From: Triticum aestivum
Taxonomy: Eukaryota > Streptophyta > Magnoliopsida > Poales > Poaceae
Reading direction: 5' to 3'
DNA: 64,000 nucleotides
NCBI RefSeq assembly: GCF_018294505.1
Contig: NC_057797.1
Span: 121,835,116-121,899,115 of the forward strand
Positions 10,116-19,644 of the stretch are shown in pieces (the stretch's first letter is position 1; each line of letters begins with the position of its first letter). Made by a program: the position numbers and the translations under genes. The notes under the pieces were generated by a model, which did no database searches, had not been told where the DNA came from, and saw only the letters and a list, made by a program, of their open reading frames with translations.

Positions 10116-11560
10116 GTGTTTGCTTCCGGTGGGGGATCATGGTTGCTCGATAGTGGAGCCACTAATCATATGTCCGGAAGCAAGGATTTGGTGGTGGATG
10201 TTCACAAGATTCCATCTATGCCCACCAATGTCGAGTGGGGTGATGCCTCGTCCTCCAAGGTATTGGGGCTTGGCAAGGTTGTCATTTCTCATGATCTCAC
10301 GATCGAGAAGGTCATACTTGTTGAGTCCCTTGCATACAATTTACTTTCCGTTCGTCAACTTGCACTCACGGGCTTTGCCACTTTCTTTGATGTTGATACC
10401 GTGGCCCTCTTGTGGAGCAAGAATCTTAAAGTAGACTTTGTTGGGCATGTCGAGAACGGTCTCGATGTGATTAACTTTTCGGAGCGAACCACTAAGACCG
10501 TGACATGCCTAATGGCTAAAGTTGACATGGGATGGCTTTGGCATCGCCGTTTAGCCCATGTCAATATGAGATATTTTCAAAATCTTCTCAAGGGGGACCA
10601 TGTACGTGGACTAGCAAATGTTAGTTTTGCTAAAGATCATGCTTGCAGTGCTTGTATCGAAGGAAAGCTTCGTGAAAAGGCTCACCCTCCCATGACTATC
10701 ATCTACTCGAAGAGGCCTTTGGAGCTCCTTCACTTGGATCTCTTTGGGCCTCCATCCTTTGATAGTCTTGGGGGTAGAAAGTATTGCTTGGTGATTGTGG
10801 ATGACTATTCAAGATACACTTGGGTATACTTCTTTAAGAGGAAGAGTAAGACCCAACAAACCGTCATTGACTTTGCAAATGAAGCCCAATGACAACACAA
10901 TGCAAAGATCTTGACAATAAGAAGCGACAATGGCACCGAGTTCAAGAAATACACCTTGGATGAGTTCCTTAGTGATGAGGGGATCAAGCATCAATATTCC
11001 GCACCATACACCCCTCAACAAAATGGCATAGCGGAGAGGAAGAACCGGACGTTGATGGATGCGGCAAGGACCATGATGGCGGAGTTCAAGTCCCCATACA
11101 ACTTTTGGGCCGAAGCCATCAACACCGCTTGTCATGCATCCAATCGGCTCTACCTCCGCAAGGGCTTGAACAAGACTCCTTGTGAGATACTCACCAGTAA
11201 CATGCCCAACCTCGAGTACTTCCGGCTGTTCGGGTGTAAGTGTTTCATTCTCAAGAAAGGTGTTCGTTTGTCTAAGTTTGAGGCTAGAGCTCATGAGGGC
11301 ATATTTGTTGATTATGCTACCAACTCTCATGCTTACCGTGTCCTCAATAAGTCCATGGGACTCATTGAGGAGACGTGTAACGTGGAGTTTGATGAGAATA
11401 ACGGCTCCCAAGTGGAGCAAAGTGGCACTTGTGATGTAGGTGATGAAATTCCTCCCCAAGCCATAAGAAGAATAGGAGTTGGCTTTATCCTACCCATTGA
11501 GGAACCCCGTGTGGCCGAAGGAGAAGGACAATGCTCCACTCAAGTGGAGCCATCACCAAC
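10116..11560 (+). pseudogene. Protease and integrase of Copia-B pol
   Basis: The pol frame is open from 10116, just after a TAG. The protease active site is SWLLDSGATNHMSG near 10137. The integrase zinc finger follows (WHRRLAHVNM ... CSACIEGK), then the DDE core: first Asp in LLHLDLFGP, second in RSDNGTEFKK, Glu in NGIAERKNRTL, so all catalytic residues are present. A TGA at 10890-10892 splits the core. It lies in AQ-stop-QHNAKIL, where CGA is the likely ancestor. The region after 11460 is a low-complexity Gln/Asp-rich linker. Confidence 0.85.
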
Positions 11561-12900
11561 CCAAGGCCCACACGCTTCCGAAGAACAAAGTGAAGGCCCT
11601 CAACATCATGAACAAGACCAAGGGCAAGATCAATCTCAAGACGGTGTTGAATCACCAAGTGATGCCCAAGGTCAAGTTCTCTCCTCCCAGCAAGTTCAAG
11701 ATCAAGAGCAAGCTCAAGATCAAGAACAAGCTCAAGACGACGCCCAAGATGATCAAGTCACCGCTCCTCAACTCACCCCTAAGGAGGAATTGGAGCATCG
11801 TGCCGCCAAGATCGTTTCCAAGCTCTCAACCAAGGGCCATCTCATGACAAATGTGCCTGGAAGCATTCAAAAGGGGGTAAGCACTCGTAGACAATTGGCA
11901 AACTATTGCGAACATCACACGTTTGTCTCTTGCGTTGAACCCCAAAAGATCTATGAGGCGCTCGAAGATCCGGATTGGCTCAATGCCATGCATGAAGAAC
12001 TCAACAACTTCGAGTACAACAAGGTGTGGAGGTTGGTTCCAAGGCCAACGGGGAACCACAATGTCATTGGAACCAAGTGGATATTCAAGAACAAGCAAGA
12101 CGCTCATGGAATTATCCTTCGCAACAAGGCCCGGTTGGTAGCACAAGGCTACTCCCAAGTCGCGGATATCGACTACGGTGAAACCTTTGCTCCCGTTGCT
12201 CGCCTTTAATCCATTCGCATGTTGATTGCTTATGCTTCTCATCATAACTTTAAGTTGCAACAAATGGATGTGAAGAGTGCTTTTCTTAATGGTCCCATTA
12301 ATGAATTGGTGTATGTCAAGAACCCCCCGGGTTCGAGGATCCCTATTTTCCCGATCATGTGTACCAACTCGATAAGGCACTCTATGGCCTTAAGCAAGCC
12401 CCACGTGCGTGGTATGACCACCTACCGAGTTGTTGCAAGATCGCGGTTTTGAAATTGGGAAAATCAACCCCACTCTTTTTACCAAGAAGGTCAAAGGGGA
12501 GTCGTTTGTGTGTCAACTATATGTTGATGATATTATCTTTGGTTCCCCTAACAAAGATTTCAATGAGGAATTTGCCGCACTCATGACCTCCAAGTTTAAG
12601 ATGTCCATGATGGGAGAATTGAAGTTCTTTCTCGGGTTCGAAGTCAAGCAACGGAGAGAAGGAACCTTCATCAACCAATCCAAATACACTCAAGACATGC
12701 TCAAGAGATTCAAGCTCAATGATGTCAAGCCAGGTTCCACTCCAATGCCTGTCAAATGCCAACTTGACTTAGATCCCAATGGTAAAGCGGTGGATCAAAA
12801 GGTATATCGCTCCATGATTGGCTCCTTGCTTTACCTTTGTGCATCTAGACCGGATATCATGTTGAGTGTGGGAATTTGTGCACGGTTTCAAGCCGCACCT
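11561..12900 (+). pseudogene. Reverse transcriptase of Copia-B
   Basis: The Copia RT signatures are in order: [78 protein letters not shown] and the catalytic [11 protein letters not shown] (about 12513-12545). Breaks are a TAA at 12207-12209 (probably from GAA), a 1-nt loss near 12333 within the PPGFEDP motif and a second frameshift near 12425. The enzyme would have copied element RNA into DNA. Confidence 0.85.
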
Positions 12901-13473
12901 AAGGAAAGCCACTTTGTGGCGGTCAAGCGAATCTTTCGATATTTGGCTCATACCCCAAACTTTGGCTTATGGTACCCAAGAGGAGAAAACTTCAAGCTTG
13001 TAGGTTATTCGGACTTCGATTCGGCGAGAGACAAAGTGGATAGGAAGTCCACTTCCGGAGGATGCCAATTTCTTGGTTGCTCTTTGGTGTGTTGGTCTTC
13101 CAAGAAGCAAAGTTATGTGTCTCTCTCATCCACCGAGGCGGAGTACGTGGCCGCCGGTAGTTGTTGTGCACAACTTCTTTTGATGAGGCAAACTTTAAAG
13201 GATTACGGTGTCATTTGTGACAAAGTGCCTCTTTGGTGTGACAATGAAAGTGCCATCAAGATTTCTCTCAACCCGGTTCAACATTTTAAGACGAAGCATA
13301 TTGAGATTCGGTATCACTTCATCCGGGATCACATTAGGAGAGGGGAGATCAAGCTCAACTATGTCAACACTCATGATAACCTTGCATATATTTTCACAAA
13401 ACCTTTGGATGAAGCAAGATTTCGCGAGTTAAGGCATGAGCTAAATATCATTGATTCGAGCAATGTGACTTGA
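12901..13473 (+). pseudogene. RNase H of Copia-B
   Basis: It continues in the last pol frame to a TGA at 13471-13473. Visible catalytic groups are GYSDFDSARDKVDRKSTSGG, SLSSTEAEYVAA and PLWCDNESAIKIS, and the end is the usual HIEIRYHFIRDHI ... YIFTKPLDEARF. The first motif normally reads YSDADYAGD, so this copy has several substitutions around the first Asp. The segment itself has no stop codons. Confidence 0.8.
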
Positions 13474-13830
13474 ACCCTTGCACACCCCGCCATACTCAAC
13501 TTGTTGTCTTGTTTAGGTGTAGGCATGGACATAGGGGGAGTGTTGTTCTCTCAATGAACTCTCCCTCCCCCATTATGCATAAATTGACCAATTCTTTCAC
13601 ATTAGCCATTTTGATGGTACTTATGCTTCAAAGACGAGTTTTGGTCATGGGCCCAAGGTTAAAATCTTCGTGGCACCATACCTCTTGACTCATACATAGG
13701 TGGCCTCGGCCACCGCCCTCTCTTGAAGAGGTGTGTGTTTCTTGTCCTCTCGCTAGTGTTCTCGTTGTTGTGTTTTGGTTCCCTCTTCGTGCCTTTTGTT
13801 TTTTCCCTTCTTTTTGAGCTAGCAGTGTGG
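13474..13830 (+). other. 3' non-coding stub of Copia-B
   Basis: There is no coding signal. A purine-rich GGACATAGGGGGAGTG at about 13527 resembles an internal polypurine tract. The sequence breaks off near 13830, where the minus strand starts to show Gypsy gag sequence. Confidence 0.5.
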
Positions 13831-13833
13831 TGT

Positions 13834-15020
13834 CTAGTCGTTGGGTCTTGCTAGGCGGTACTTCTCGGAGATCGTATTGGTGAGGATAGCTTCACCGCTC
13901 TTGGCTACCTGCCGGAGCACCCAACATGCCCGAAGGCTGTGAGTTGGTTCGGAATTCGGCATCATGTGTATCCGACAGGGCGTGTCGAGCCATTCATCAA
14001 GTACAGTTCTGCGTCCCGTTGAGGGCTTAATTTTCTTGTCCATAGAGTAATGATCAGGTGCCCCGTGAGGGTGCATCCTTTTTGCCCGTCCGGTGGGTGG
14101 CTTAAAGGCAGGCGGTTCCCACCGAGCTATCTAGGCTTTCCAGGCGCTTTCCATGGCTCAATATTTATGTACTATGTGTGCCAAATCTACAAAGTGCAGT
14201 ATGCGGCGTCGGTTGAGGGCATTAAGGATACCCTCGTCCGTACAGTTGCGGCAAAATACTAAAACCACGTCGTCATCACAACAATCTTTGATCTTGTTTT
14301 TAACAAGGAGGAATCTGGCCCAAAAGTGATGGACTGTTTCCTAGGGTTGCTGCCGCACATACATTAGGTCGCATATGTCCGGAGGACCGGAATTGCTTGG
14401 GGAATATTTCTTGTGGTGGGTGGGTGGGTTTAAATCTGAACCCTGACTCACTGTGGGATCCGGAGTTTTAAGAATTTCTGAGGTCACTAGCCCAGGACCC
14501 GAAGTGTCTTGGGGGTTTTCAGGCTCGACGCCTTGTTCTATGTTTGGAAGATAGGGAGTCTCTTCCCGAAGATGGGTATCGGGCTTGCAGGGCTCGGAAA
14601 TCCAAACATAGCTTGTTCTCAGCATAGGGGGAGAGTTACCGTTGGCTTGCTCCTCCACAACCGCAACCAGATGGGTGATCGGCGGAGACTTAATTTCCCT
14701 CTGATCGGGTTCAAGCCCGATCCGATCATAGTCTATCGCGACCCCTAGGGCGGCGATGCGATCTAGCAGTTCGTTCAAAGACGAAACATCTGCCGGATCC
14801 ATCTTATCGGAGTGTCCGAGGCCAATGCGGAGATGATTTTTGGTGGTTTGGGGGATCGGCTTTGGCTTAACGGCCGAGCAGGCGCCCATGGAAAAACTGC
14901 CAAGCTGGAGGATCTGCCCAGGAGCTAGGGCCCTTCTAGAGGTGATTTTGTCATTGATGACAAGGCGAACCATCGATCCTTCTATTGACGGCACAGAGGA
15001 ACTCTCAATGAAAGCACCAA
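13834..15020 (-). pseudogene. Gag remnant of the Gypsy fragment
   Basis: The first part (14341-15020) reads FDTDIGAFIESS right after the LTR, then a 250-residue low-complexity leader without an RT or protease signature. After a broken stretch, 13834-14076 shows LDEWLDTPCRIHMMPNSEPT...ACWVLRQVAKSG. This corresponds to the zinc-binding segment of Gypsy-2 gag (CQIHGTPDKPANHTNRDCWV). Frames are interrupted between the two parts. Confidence 0.6.
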
Positions 15021-15491
15021 TGTCGGTGTCAAAACTGGCCGATCTCGGGTAGGGGGTCCCGAACTGTGCGTCTGTGGATCGAAGGTAACAGGAGACAAGG
15101 GACACGATGTTTACCCAGGTTTGGGCCCTCTTAATGGAGGTAATACCCTACTTCCTTCTTGATTGACTTTGATGAGTATAGGGGTTACAAGAGTTGATCT
15201 ACCTCGAGATCATAATGGCTAAAACCCTAGATGTCTAGCCTATATGATTATGATCACCTCTATGGACTAAACCCTTCGGTTTATATAGACACCGGAGGGG
15301 CCTAGGGTTGTACAAAGCCGGTTTACAGAGAAAGGAATCTTCATATCTGAACACCAAGCTTGCCATCCACGCAAAGGGGAGTCCCGTCCGGACACGGGGG
15401 AAGGCCTTCTATCTTGTATCTTCACGGCCCATTAGTCTGGCCATGTCACATAGCCGACCATCTGAGGACCCCCTAATCCAGGACTCCCTCA
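15021..15491 (-). repeat. LTR of the Gypsy fragment (471 bp)
   Basis: On the minus strand it runs from TGAGGGAGTCCTGGATTAGG to CACCGACA, one base shorter than the 472-bp LTRs of Gypsy-2. A TATATAA box lies at about 15282-15289. Some family features (TGAGGGAGTC start) recall the Triticeae Fatima group, from memory. Confidence 0.75.
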
Positions 15492-15880
15492 CATATTTAG
15501 TTCAGACCCAATGCCTTGCTTTTGCCTTTTTCAGTGTAGGTGATATGCTTCAGATGCGATGGAGATAAAGCAGTGTCCATCAATAGATTCTTGTCACCGG
15601 TCATGTGATTTGTACATCCACTGTTGAGGACCCACTTAGTGGCTTTGGGTTGATCATCCTGCAGATGAATTAGTGCATCTTATGAACTCATATACTTCAT
15701 CAGTGAAGAATATGACATCAAATTCATTAGATCAATTTCATCAAACAATACAGTATATATAGTAGTAGGAGGACGTGAGAAATGAAAATTCATTTCTTCG
15801 TGATTAGCTTGCGTCCTTTCAAGCATATTCAGGTCTCCAGCAAATTCTTTAGACATTTAAGTTCGTCTGGAGACCTGACC
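15492..15880 (-). pseudogene. Protease start of Copia-A
   Basis: The minus strand reads KWVLNSGCTNHMTGDKNLLM near 15590-15640. The family motif is DSGCTNHMTG, so the catalytic Asp has become Asn (GAC to AAC). The frame ends at a TAA near 15500, where the inserted Gypsy LTR begins. Confidence 0.7.
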
Positions 15881-15892
15881 CTGCATAAGAGA

Positions 15893-16800
15893 TTAGTTCT
15901 TTTTCTTCACCACCCACATCTGGAGGGGTGGCAAAGAATTCATCATTCTGCGAGCTCGATAAGAGAAAGGTGGCATAGAAGCCAGTCCACTTCGTTTCAC
16001 ATAAGAGGGGTTAGAGTAAGCATATGAATAAGCAGAGAAATTCTTCGAGGACTTATGAACATAGTGATTTGAAGAATAATGCACATATTCATAGCCCTTA
16101 GGCTTTCCCTGCGAAACAGAAGTGTTAGCACGATGATGTTCATATGAGGATCTGGATCCATATGAGGAATTTGATCCATGTGAGGAATTTGGTCCATATG
16201 AGGACTTGGATCCATATGAAGACTTTTGTCCATATGAAGAATTTGGTTTGGGGTTCCTATTCTTCACAGGTGGTGTCATGATGACATTCACCTGAAGACT
16301 TTCAAGGCACCTTTTGGGAACCCAGATTTTCTTCATAGGGGGACCATTCCTACAGTTAGTTCCAACATATCGAGCAAATACTTCACCATTCTAATTTTTG
16401 AACAGTTTATAGTTGGAGTCAAATGACTCATCAAAAGAATATGAAGATTCACATGTAAAGCCATATAAAGTGGATGGATCTACGCGAGGTGCTTTTGCAG
16501 CAACCCATGAGGTTTTGAGATACTGCTCAGGTTTCCAGTAGGTCCCATCAGCATTGAGTTTCCTCTCAAAGGCAATACCCTCTTTCCTAGGGTTCCTATT
16601 GAGGATCTGCTTTTTAAGCACATCACAAAGAGCCTGATGTCCTTTGAGGCTTTTGTACATGCCTGTCACATACAATTCCTTCAACCCTGCATTGTTAGTG
16701 ATACTAGTGGTATCCTCAGATGAGGAATTTGCGATAGCAGAGACAGTTGAAGAATTTGCAGTAATAGAAGCATTTGAACTTTCAGGTGAAGAATTAGCAG
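15893..16800 (-). pseudogene. Gag C-terminal half of Copia-A
   Basis: One frame reads KSLKGHQALCDVLKKQILNR through WVAAKAPRVDPSTLYGFTCE to FKN, then a TAG (16391-16393), then NGEVFARYVGTNCRNGPPMK and on to a TAA at 15893. Upstream, around 16800, the equivalent of CxxxHGG...ECE is visible but broken. About 16140-16250 encodes six repeats of the type SSYGxx (18-bp units), longer than in the Maximus-type copy. Directly after the TAA the minus strand reads TCTCTTATGCAGG. Confidence 0.7.
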
Positions 16801-16981
16801 ATTCTCATTCAATGCATTTCAAACATGGTGGAATGAATTCAACCTGAGTGGAACTGATCCATTGAGCAAGCAATGAATAACATTCCTTCTGAAGATCTTC
16901 ATAACTCACCCTTAGCTGCTCAAGATCTTGCTTTCTTTGAAGAAATTCATAAGAAAGTTTATCATGATCAGATAAGAGAGT

Positions 16982-17514
16982 TGTTGGGGATATAGCTATT
17001 AGTTATGACCCGCCCAGGAGGGGCAGGGTCAGTCCCAATAACGGGTCACAAGGGAGGCCCAATAAACATTCAAGGTGATAGTTTATTAAGGATTATAGAA
17101 GGCATAAGCCTAGAGGCGGCTTAAGGCCCAATGTTATAAAACGCCATATGTAAAGAAAGACTTGTAAGGAAAGACATGTAAAATAAGTCACCGAGCCGGA
17201 CATGCTTTATGAGCCGGCCGGGACTCTGTAGGCCGCCAGGCGTTAACCCGTGTATATAAGGGGACGGCCCGATGGCGGCTTAGAGCAAGAAACAAGAGAT
17301 CGATAACCAAGCCGGCGAACTAGCCTCTTGGTGATCGAAACCCCCAGCAATATCAACACAACTAGACGTAGGATTTTACCTTCATCGAAGGGGTCGAACT
17401 AGTATAAAACCTCTCGTGTCCTTTGTCCCGATTAACCCCTTTAAGCTTCCTAGTTGCGATCGCCCTACGACTAAGTCCTTCTGCTAGGACATCTGCCGTG
17501 ACAATTCCATGATA
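16982..17514 (+). repeat. 5' LTR of Gypsy-3 (533 bp)
   Basis: It starts TGTTGGGGATATAGCTATTA. The end reads CCATGATA, probably a mutated CATGACA, one base before the primer site. A TATATAAG promoter box lies at 17253-17260. Confidence 0.75.
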
Positions 17515-17515
17515 G

Positions 17516-17659
17516 TTGGCGCCCACCGTGGGGCCAACACACGGTGGATTTGAGTTCTTGAAGGACAGCTTCGAAGGGCCCAAGGGATACGTTGTGGGCC
17601 GGATGACCAAGAGTCGTCGCGACAAGCTCTACATCGACGACGAAGGCTGGGGTCCCGAG
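17516..17659 (+). pseudogene. N-terminal gag stub of Gypsy-3
   Basis: An open frame reads APTVGPTHGGFEFLKDSFEG, then PKGYVVGRMTKSRRDKLYID and DEGWGPE before CACTA sequence begins. It has no recognisable domain, but its position just after the primer site marks it as the gag N-terminus. Confidence 0.5.
17517..17534 (+). other. Primer binding site of Gypsy-3
   Basis: TGGCGCCCACCGTGGGGC, a common primer site of plant Gypsy elements, directly follows the LTR end. Confidence 0.75.
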
Positions 17660-18089
17660 CACTACAAAAAAATACACTTCCGTGATGATACATGTTTGTC
17701 ACAGTAGGTCGCATTTTCTGTCATGCATGTACATCCATGACGATTTTATGAAAGAATCAAGATAGTCATACATGTGCTGTCGTAGAAGTGTTCCATGACA
17801 TTACCAAAATTATCATCACGGAAGTGTCCACTTCCATGACGATAAATCGCGCATCACAGAAGTGCTTTCGTCAAGGGTGACCGACACGTGGCATCCACCG
17901 TAACGGAACGCCGTTAAGATATCGGGTCGGTTTTGGATCCGATAACCCGTTAACAGCCCCGACCAATGGGGATTTTCCACATGTAAAATCATCATTGGCT
18001 GGAGGAAACATGCGTCGGCTCATCGTTGGGACAGATGTCATCCACTCATTGGACAGAAGGCGCCTATGATACGTCAACACGTGGCACGA

Positions 18090-18900
18090 CCCAACAAAGG
18101 CCCATTCTTATGAAAAGGCCGACCCGTTTGACTTGGTCAAAAGGTGGTGGGCCGGCCCATGTAAAGCCTGTTAACGGCCTGTTCGCATATAGCCCATTTA
18201 CAGCCCGCTACCCAAGGCCCGTTACGCCCTATCCGAATTAGGCCCAGTAGCGTCATCTGGGCCACCCAATATGATTCCAGCCCGTTTTCACTTCTGGCCC
18301 ATGTATGTCCCATGACGTCTTTCGGCCCATATGAGGCCCTATGTAACTCTTGGACTATTAACGGTCCGTGGTGAAACTGGCCCGTAATGAATAGTGTATC
18401 ACTTTACACCCGTTAACGGCCCGTGGTGAAACTGGCCCGTAATGAACAGTGTATCACTTTATACCCATTAACGGCCCGTTATTCCGTTGGGCCGTTCCAA
18501 CCCATGTTATCTTTCGGCCTTCTCAGAGCCCATTTATTCTTGGGCTCACTTCCAGCATTTGTTTACTTACGGCCCGTCACTGTCATTTTCTGCTTGTGGG
18601 CCAAATTCAGCCCATGGTTACAGTTGGCCCGTTTGTGGTCCGTTAATACGTTGGGCCGTTTTCATAGCATCATCAAATACGGCCTATTAACAATGGCCCG
18701 TTATGGTTAGCCCATGAACGGACAATTCCAACTCTAGCCCGTTTACGGCCATAATGCGGTCTGTTTGGCCCATGTTTGGCCAATCGATCATACGGCCCGT
18801 ATAAGGCCCATTGATGATACGACCCGCAGAAGGCCCATTGTTTCTACGGCCCGTAGAAGGACCATTGTTTCTACGGCCAGTAGGAGGCCCAACGTCACTA
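18090..18900. repeat. CACTA subterminal repeat region
   Basis: Short motifs GGCCCGTT, GGCCCATT and their complements occur every 15-30 bp. Two local tandem repeats stand out: a 55-bp unit twice (starting 18366 and 18421) and a 27-bp unit four times (starting 18792, 18819, 18846 and 18873, consensus ACGGCCCGTAGAAGGCCCAT...). In En/Spm-type elements such arrays bind the element's TNPA-like protein. Confidence 0.7.
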
Positions 18901-19221
18901 CAGTAAATATTAGCCCATGGTTATTGTGGCCTAGTTTTAAAAAATAGGTTATTGTAGCCACTAGCTAACCGCGGAAAAAGAACTGCAATGACTACAAGCA
19001 AACAAATAAACAAGACAACAAGGAAATAAATAAGCAAGCAACTAACGCTAGGCTATCACGGCTATTACACATATTACATCCACTGGGCATCAAAGTTCGC
19101 CGCCAGTGCAAATATAGGGAACAAAGCAGCATATCATATACACTGGTTGTCAAAGTTGGCGACCAGCGCAAATAAACACCACAGCAAAACAAATCCAGAA
19201 CTGAAACCACTTCAGAAGATC

Positions 19222-19644
19222 TCAAGAAACAATATACTGGGTACCCATAATGCTGGCAAGATGCTTAGCAAGCTTATTAACTTTCTCTTGTTTGGCGCTT
19301 AAATCCTCTAGCGCTTGCTGTTGCACCACAAAATATGCATCTGAATTCTGCAGGGACTTCCTTAGTCCTTCAGCTTCCTGTCGCAGCACATCTGATCGAT
19401 GTCTTTCAACTTGAAGTTGAGACTCAAGAAGACAAACTGATTCAGGCAGCGAGTTCGAAGAGCTTGTGCCAGCAGTAGTGGCCAGTAACTCAAACACTAC
19501 ATCAAGACAGGACTTTTGGGTTCCCTCACTGTCGTCAAGATAGTTTTTATCAGCTTTCTTAGAGACCAACAGGGATGTCTCACTATCTTGAACCTTATCT
19601 GCATTACTTCTTTTACCATTGGATAACGCGGTACTGCTCTCCAA
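19222..19644 (-). CDS. Last exon of the CACTA gene (coiled coil)
   Basis: This is the longest clean exon of the gene above. It reads SNADKVQDSETSLLVSKKAD at the start. A leucine-rich heptad region (ESQLQVERHRSDVLRQEAEG and EDLSAKQEKVNKLAKHLASI) follows, and it ends at a stop at 19222. It is probably an oligomerisation segment. There is no enzymatic motif. Confidence 0.45.
   Translation of the reverse strand: MESSTALSNGKRSNADKVQDSETSLLVSKKADKNYLDDSEGTQKSCLDVVFELLATTAGTSSSNSLPESVCLLESQLQVERHRSDVLRQEAEGLRKSLQNSDAYFVVQQQALEDLSAKQEKVNKLAKHLASIMGTQYIVS

Larger units (their letters stand above)
6082..13830 (+). mobile_element. Copia-B: Copia LTR retrotransposon, 3' end truncated
   Basis: This element has a 1,409-bp 5' LTR, a tRNA-iMet-type primer site, a long two-part gag and a pol with protease, integrase, RT and RNase H in the order typical of Ty1/Copia. 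About 360 bp of 3' non-coding sequence follows pol, then the element stops where a minus-strand Gypsy fragment begins. No 3' LTR is seen. Gag architecture, a gag/pol junction like that of the Maximus-type element, and the long LTR suggest the Maximus/SIRE lineage. The specific family is not named. Confidence 0.85.
13831..15491 (-). mobile_element. Fragment of a Gypsy element related to Gypsy-2
   Basis: In minus-strand order it has a 471-bp LTR (15021-15491), a primer-site region, a gag start and the gag zinc-binding region, then it is truncated. LTR ends (TGAGGGAGTCC...CCGACA) and the gag motifs match Gypsy-2 at 23926-33027, though the copy is more diverged. The left break abuts Copia-B. It is inserted in the protease gene of Copia-A. 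Confidence 0.75.
15492..16981 (-). mobile_element. Copia-A fragment: protease start and gag
   Basis: This is the second remnant of the old minus-strand Copia element, cut at the left by a Gypsy LTR and at the right by Gypsy-3. It is similar to 56840-58150 of the Maximus-type element through gag and the start of protease. It presumably belongs to the same element as 5358-6081. The middle of that element (extra frame and most of pol) is missing. Confidence 0.75.
16982..17659 (+). mobile_element. Gypsy-3: LTR and gag start, cut by a CACTA element
   Basis: The order is LTR (16982-17514), primer site, then the first about 48 codons of gag, which stop at the CACTA insertion. The continuation of gag, pol and 3' LTR is not found elsewhere in the window. 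Confidence 0.8.

Noticed and set aside
18090..18900. CRISPR-like array
   Set aside because: Repeats are short, variable and without equal unique spacers. The setting is a plant CACTA subterminal region.
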